Below, piece after piece: positions 60,705 to 64,000 of a DNA stretch of 64,000 nucleotides. Within the stretch, counting starts at the first letter, position 1. Each line of letters begins with the position of its first letter. The stretch is from Telluribacter roseus (lineage in GTDB: Bacteria; Bacteroidota; Bacteroidia; Cytophagales; Spirosomataceae), in assembly GCF_017355915.2 (NCBI RefSeq), contig NZ_JAFEUV020000001.1, forward strand, positions 186,001 through 250,000, written 5' to 3'. Below the pieces are notes generated by a model, which worked only from the letters and a program-made list of their open reading frames with translations, was not told the DNA's origin and ran no database searches. The position numbers were made by a program, and so were the translations under genes.

Positions 60705-63700
60705 ATGAAGATACCTTTCCGATATATTACGACTGCCCTTGCAGTCGTTTTTACGTTCAGCGTTGCCGACAACGTGTTGTTTGCGCAGCGTTATCCATCC
60801 CAGGAGCAGTTTGGAAAAAACCGTATCCAGTACCGTACCTTTGACTGGAAGGTCCTCAAAACATCCAACTTCGAAATATACCATTATCAGGGAGGTACTG
60901 AACTGGCCCGCATCACTGCCCAGCTGGCCGAAACCGAATTCGACCGGATTACTGAAGTACTTGGGTATACGCCTTACAACAAAGTAAAGATATTCCTCTA
61001 CAACTCACCCGGTGAGCTGCAGCAAAGCAACATGGGACTGGCCACCTTTGGTGACCTTGAAGACAAGGAGCTGGATCTGGCGCAGTCGCGGGTAGAGATC
61101 GCCTATACCGGTGAGCAGCTCAACTTCCGCAAAAAGCTGGTGAAAGATATAGCCCTGCTTTTTGTGTACGATATGCTGTACGGGGGCAATCTGCGGGATG
61201 CGCTACAGAGCTCGCTGCTGCTGACCCTGCCCGAGTGGTTTATGTCGGGTATTGCCGCCTACATCGCCGAAGGCTGGACTCCTGAGATGAACGACTACAT
61301 GCGGGATGTGATTCAGAGCCGCCAGATCAAGAAGCCTTCGCTCCTGACGGGTACCGATGCGACGCTGATCGGGCAGTCGATCTGGAACTACATCGCGGAG
61401 CGCTACGGTCGTGATAATATATCCAATATCCTGAACCTGACCCGGATCATCCGTACCGAGCAGACCAGCATTACCAGTACCCTGGGTATACCTACCTATA
61501 ACCGCTTCCTGCGGGAGTGGCGGGACTACTACAGTGGCTTAATGACCCAGGCGGGGCAGCACTACACCCAGCCTACACCCGACTGGCAGCACCGCATAGG
61601 AGCCCTGAGCCCCATGGCATCAGGAGCTACCATCAAGATATCACCCGACGAGAAGTGGCTGGCCTATACCGAGCTGCATAAGGAGCGATATAGAGTGGCG
61701 GTTTATAACCTTGAGAATGGGAGACGGATGATCGTCCGGCAGGGGAGTATGCTCAGCGGAGGTGTACACGGCAAAACCATGATGCCCCTGATCGGCTGGA
61801 CCCGCAACAATACATTGGCTATACTGGCAGAAGAGCAGGCCAAGCAGAACTTCTATCTCTACGAGAACCTGGATACCAAAAAGCCTAAGATCCGAGTGAA
61901 GCGTACCATACGGGGCCTGGACCAAATTACTGATATGGATATCTCTGAGGATGGTACCATGCTGGTGGTGAGTGCCGACAAAGGCGGACAAAACGATATA
62001 TACCTGGTAAGTATAGCCCGGGCGTCTACCATTCCGCTGACTACGGATCACTACGATGATATTTCACCGCGCTTTGTAAGTGGCTCGTCGCGTCGGGTTG
62101 TGTTCGCTTCCAACCGTACCTCTGACTCGCTTTCGATACAAAGAGCCAACGCAAAAAACGTTACAACCGCCAGTACTTCGCTGGGAATCTACGAGCACGA
62201 TGGTACCCCGCGGGCCGAAAGCGTAGTAACACTGCTGGAGCCACAGGGCTACCAGATCAAGCCTGTCCATGCTACTGAGGATGCACTGTACTACCTGTCG
62301 GATGAGAAGGGCATCCCCAACCTGTTTAAGTACACTCGTGAGTCGGGTACTACTTCGCAGCTGACCAACTACCTGGTAGGTATGCGTAATGTAGATATGA
62401 CAACCGGGGGAAATGGTGCGCTGGGGTATACAAGGCTGAGCGATGGTGGGTATGTCATGGCCTTCCATAACCGGCTCGATCTGAATGCCAGTCTGAATAC
62501 ACCGTCTGTTGCCCGTAGAGGAACTACCGGTCAGCGAACGCAGGCTGCTCCGACCCAGGCTACTCCCGCGCAGTCGGATACGCTGCAGGCCGAAAGCAGG
62601 CAGATCGAGCTGAAAGAAGGTGAGGTAGATACGGATAACTACCAGTTTGATCCTGATGTACTGAAGACCTTTGAGTACCGTCAGCGCAGAGGTACCGTAG
62701 CCAATGCTCCTACTACCGTTCCTAAGTCACGTCGGCGTGAGAATATTGCCGTCAGAGGTCCCTACGACTACCGCGGCTTGTTCATTGCCAATGACGCTAC
62801 ATCTGACTGGCGCATCGATCCGTTGAGAGGGTTTGGGTACGCCCAGTCTATCTCGATGAACGACCTGCTGGAAAACCACGTGATCAAGGCGGGCTTCTTC
62901 GTGTCGACTACCTTCCGTAACAGCGACCTGTTTGCCGAGTACAGCAACAACACCTACCGGGTTGACTTCGGCGCCCGCGTAGACCGCCGCAGCTTGTTTG
63001 TGGATGCCGAAAACTCCAACCAGAAGTACCGGTTCAATCAGGTAAGGCTCACCGCTTCGTATCCTTTCACCGTGAATACCCGCGTGTCGGTGTCGCCTAC
63101 CTATACCGTTACCCGCATGATTGATCTGTATCAGCACGCTGAGCCTGATCTGTCTACCCAATACGGAGGGGTGATTTCCGAATTTGTGTTCGACAACTCC
63201 CGGGTCAATGGTATGAACATGATTGAAGGTACCCGCTTCAAGATCCGCTACGAAAATCAGCTGGGTATTTCGGACGGCTCGGAGAGCTTTAACCGGATCA
63301 GCCTGGACCTGCGTCGTTATCAGAAAATCCACCGCGACCTGATTCTGGCGGCTCGTTTTGCATTCAGTCATTCGGGAGGCCGCTCGCCCAAGCAGTCGAT
63401 TATGGGTGGTATGGAAAACTGGATCCTGAACCGGAAAGAAAACCGTACGACCAACAACCCGCTCAATTTTGGACCTGGAATTGACAACCGCGACGTTTTC
63501 TTCTCTGAGTTTGCTACCAACCTCCGGGGCTTCAACCTGAACCGCCTGTCGGGTACCAGCTATGTGCTGGCCAATGCCGAACTACGTATCCCGCTGATCA
63601 AATACATCTACCGCGGTCCTATTACTTCCAACTTCCTGCGTAACTTCCAGTTCATCGGATTTACGGACATAGGTACCGCCTGGACAGGCAAGGGGCCGTT

Positions 63701-63920
63701 CAGTCAGGAGAACAGCCTGAATACTGAGATCATCGGGGGAGGGTCTGATCCTTTCCGGGCTACGGTTACCAACTTCCGCAACCCTTACCTGATGGGCTAT
63801 GGAGTAGGTGCCCGTACCATGCTGTTCGGATTCTACGTCAAGTTTGACTACGCCTGGGGCGTGGACAATGGCCTGACTAATAAAGCTGTACCTTATATTA
63901 CTTTAGGTTACGATTTTTAA
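60705..63920 (+). CDS. Large envelope protein: degenerate peptidase-like domain, TolB-like repeats and C-terminal barrel
   Basis: A 1071-residue exported protein with signal peptide (about 1-28). The N-terminal part (about 45-290) follows the layout of gluzincin 'peptidase MA' domains, yet the expected His-Glu-x-x-His site reads Lys147-Asp-Ile-Ala-Leu, and Ser181-Gly replaces the third ligand Glu-Gly. A middle part (about 300-600) has WD40/PD40-like TolB repeats (SPDEKWLAYTELHKE, SEDGTMLVVSADKGG, VFASNRTSD). A low-complexity linker rich in Thr/Gln/Ala at about 605-640 is followed by a surface-antigen (Omp85-like) barrel ending in Leu-Gly-Tyr-Asp-Phe. The protein is likely an outer-membrane protein with a periplasmic scaffold. 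Confidence 0.85.
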   Translation: MKIPFRYITTALAVVFTFSVADNVLFAQRYPSQEQFGKNRIQYRTFDWKVLKTSNFEIYHYQGGTELARITAQLAETEFDRITEVLGYTPYNKVKIFLYNSPGELQQSNMGLATFGDLEDKELDLAQSRVEIAYTGEQLNFRKKLVKDIALLFVYDMLYGGNLRDALQSSLLLTLPEWFMSGIAAYIAEGWTPEMNDYMRDVIQSRQIKKPSLLTGTDATLIGQSIWNYIAERYGRDNISNILNLTRIIRTEQTSITSTLGIPTYNRFLREWRDYYSGLMTQAGQHYTQPTPDWQHRIGALSPMASGATIKISPDEKWLAYTELHKERYRVAVYNLENGRRMIVRQGSMLSGGVHGKTMMPLIGWTRNNTLAILAEEQAKQNFYLYENLDTKKPKIRVKRTIRGLDQITDMDISEDGTMLVVSADKGGQNDIYLVSIARASTIPLTTDHYDDISPRFVSGSSRRVVFASNRTSDSLSIQRANAKNVTTASTSLGIYEHDGTPRAESVVTLLEPQGYQIKPVHATEDALYYLSDEKGIPNLFKYTRESGTTSQLTNYLVGMRNVDMTTGGNGALGYTRLSDGGYVMAFHNRLDLNASLNTPSVARRGTTGQRTQAAPTQATPAQSDTLQAESRQIELKEGEVDTDNYQFDPDVLKTFEYRQRRGTVANAPTTVPKSRRRENIAVRGPYDYRGLFIANDATSDWRIDPLRGFGYAQSISMNDLLENHVIKAGFFVSTTFRNSDLFAEYSNNTYRVDFGARVDRRSLFVDAENSNQKYRFNQVRLTASYPFTVNTRVSVSPTYTVTRMIDLYQHAEPDLSTQYGGVISEFVFDNSRVNGMNMIEGTRFKIRYENQLGISDGSESFNRISLDLRRYQKIHRDLILAARFAFSHSGGRSPKQSIMGGMENWILNRKENRTTNNPLNFGPGIDNRDVFFSEFATNLRGFNLNRLSGTSYVLANAELRIPLIKYIYRGPITSNFLRNFQFIGFTDIGTAWTGKGPFSQENSLNTEIIGGGSDPFRATVTNFRNPYLMGYGVGARTMLFGFYVKFDYAWGVDNGLTNKAVPYITLGYDF

Positions 63921-63951
63921 AAAGGTCCTGAGGTACCTACCTATCTATACA

Positions 63952-63993
63952 ACAAGCAGCAGGGGCACCCAAGTGGGTGCCCCTGCTGCTTGT
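63952..63993 (+). terminator. Strong inverted repeat after the envelope gene
   Basis: 63952-63970 is the exact reverse complement of 63975-63993 (19 bp) around the 4-nt loop AAGT, 32 nt after the stop. There is no T-tract on the plus strand inside the window. Confidence 0.7.
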
Positions 63994-64000
63994 CGGGGGA

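Overview
The window looks like a chromosomal segment from a member of the Bacteroidota, most likely order Cytophagales and perhaps family Spirosomaceae. The signs are a FecI/FecR/STN cell-surface signalling set, SpII signal peptides ending in Gly-Cys-Lys-Lys, the short AMP nucleosidase, DUF2851, and promoters of the Bacteroidota type (TTG or TTTG, about 20 nt, then TAnnTTTG). These assignments rest on recognition from sequence alone, without database searches. No phage, transposase, integrase, rRNA or CRISPR array was seen. One tRNA gene (Arg, anticodon CCG) is present.

Layout. 1-3972: the end of an outer-membrane barrel gene, an unknown membrane-anchored protein, a convergent LTA-synthase-like sulfatase and a single-domain response regulator. 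4300-9060: DUF423, then a leftward cell-elongation set (mrdA, rodA and a kinase-like protein abutting rodA). 9200-13400: SMP-30 lactonase, double-domain universal stress protein, GH13 amylase and Maf. 13500-19200: MarR with its YceI neighbour, an orphan HsdR-N-like protein, AMP nucleosidase, a GH140-like hydrolase and the CCA enzyme. 19260-27810: DUF2851, a small secreted plug-like protein, MtgA, and a FecI-FecR operon driving a 1302-residue STN/MG2/plug protein that has no beta-barrel. 28168-35283: the GlgE-type glycogen block (glgE, maltokinase, glgB) with a dipeptidase inserted and no trehalose synthase. 35300-44440: mixed housekeeping and unknown genes, including RarA, a nuclease-fold lipoprotein with an altered active site, an ECF sigma factor/SDR pair and adenine deaminase.

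44607-58280 is the most coherent system. It encodes what appears to be a full non-phosphorylating L-fucose route: FucP symporter, mutarotase, L-fucose dehydrogenase (SDR), fuconolactonase, a UxaA-family dehydratase in the fuconate-dehydratase position, 2-keto-3-deoxy-fuconate dehydrogenase (SDR) and an FAH-family hydrolase. These would yield pyruvate and L-lactate. LutA, LutB and LutC, scattered just downstream, would then oxidise the lactate. The combination joins a Campylobacter-like upper half (UxaA-type dehydratase) to a Xanthomonas-like lower half (dehydrogenase plus hydrolase).

58300-64000 holds a GNAT acetyltransferase, CMP kinase, a DAO-family oxidoreductase and a large envelope protein that joins a degenerate metallopeptidase-like domain, TolB-like repeats and a surface-antigen barrel. 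Throughout the window the tetranucleotide GTAC is strikingly frequent. Several proteins with familiar folds (endonuclease NUC, endonuclease/exonuclease/phosphatase, gluzincin peptidase) have lost expected catalytic residues.
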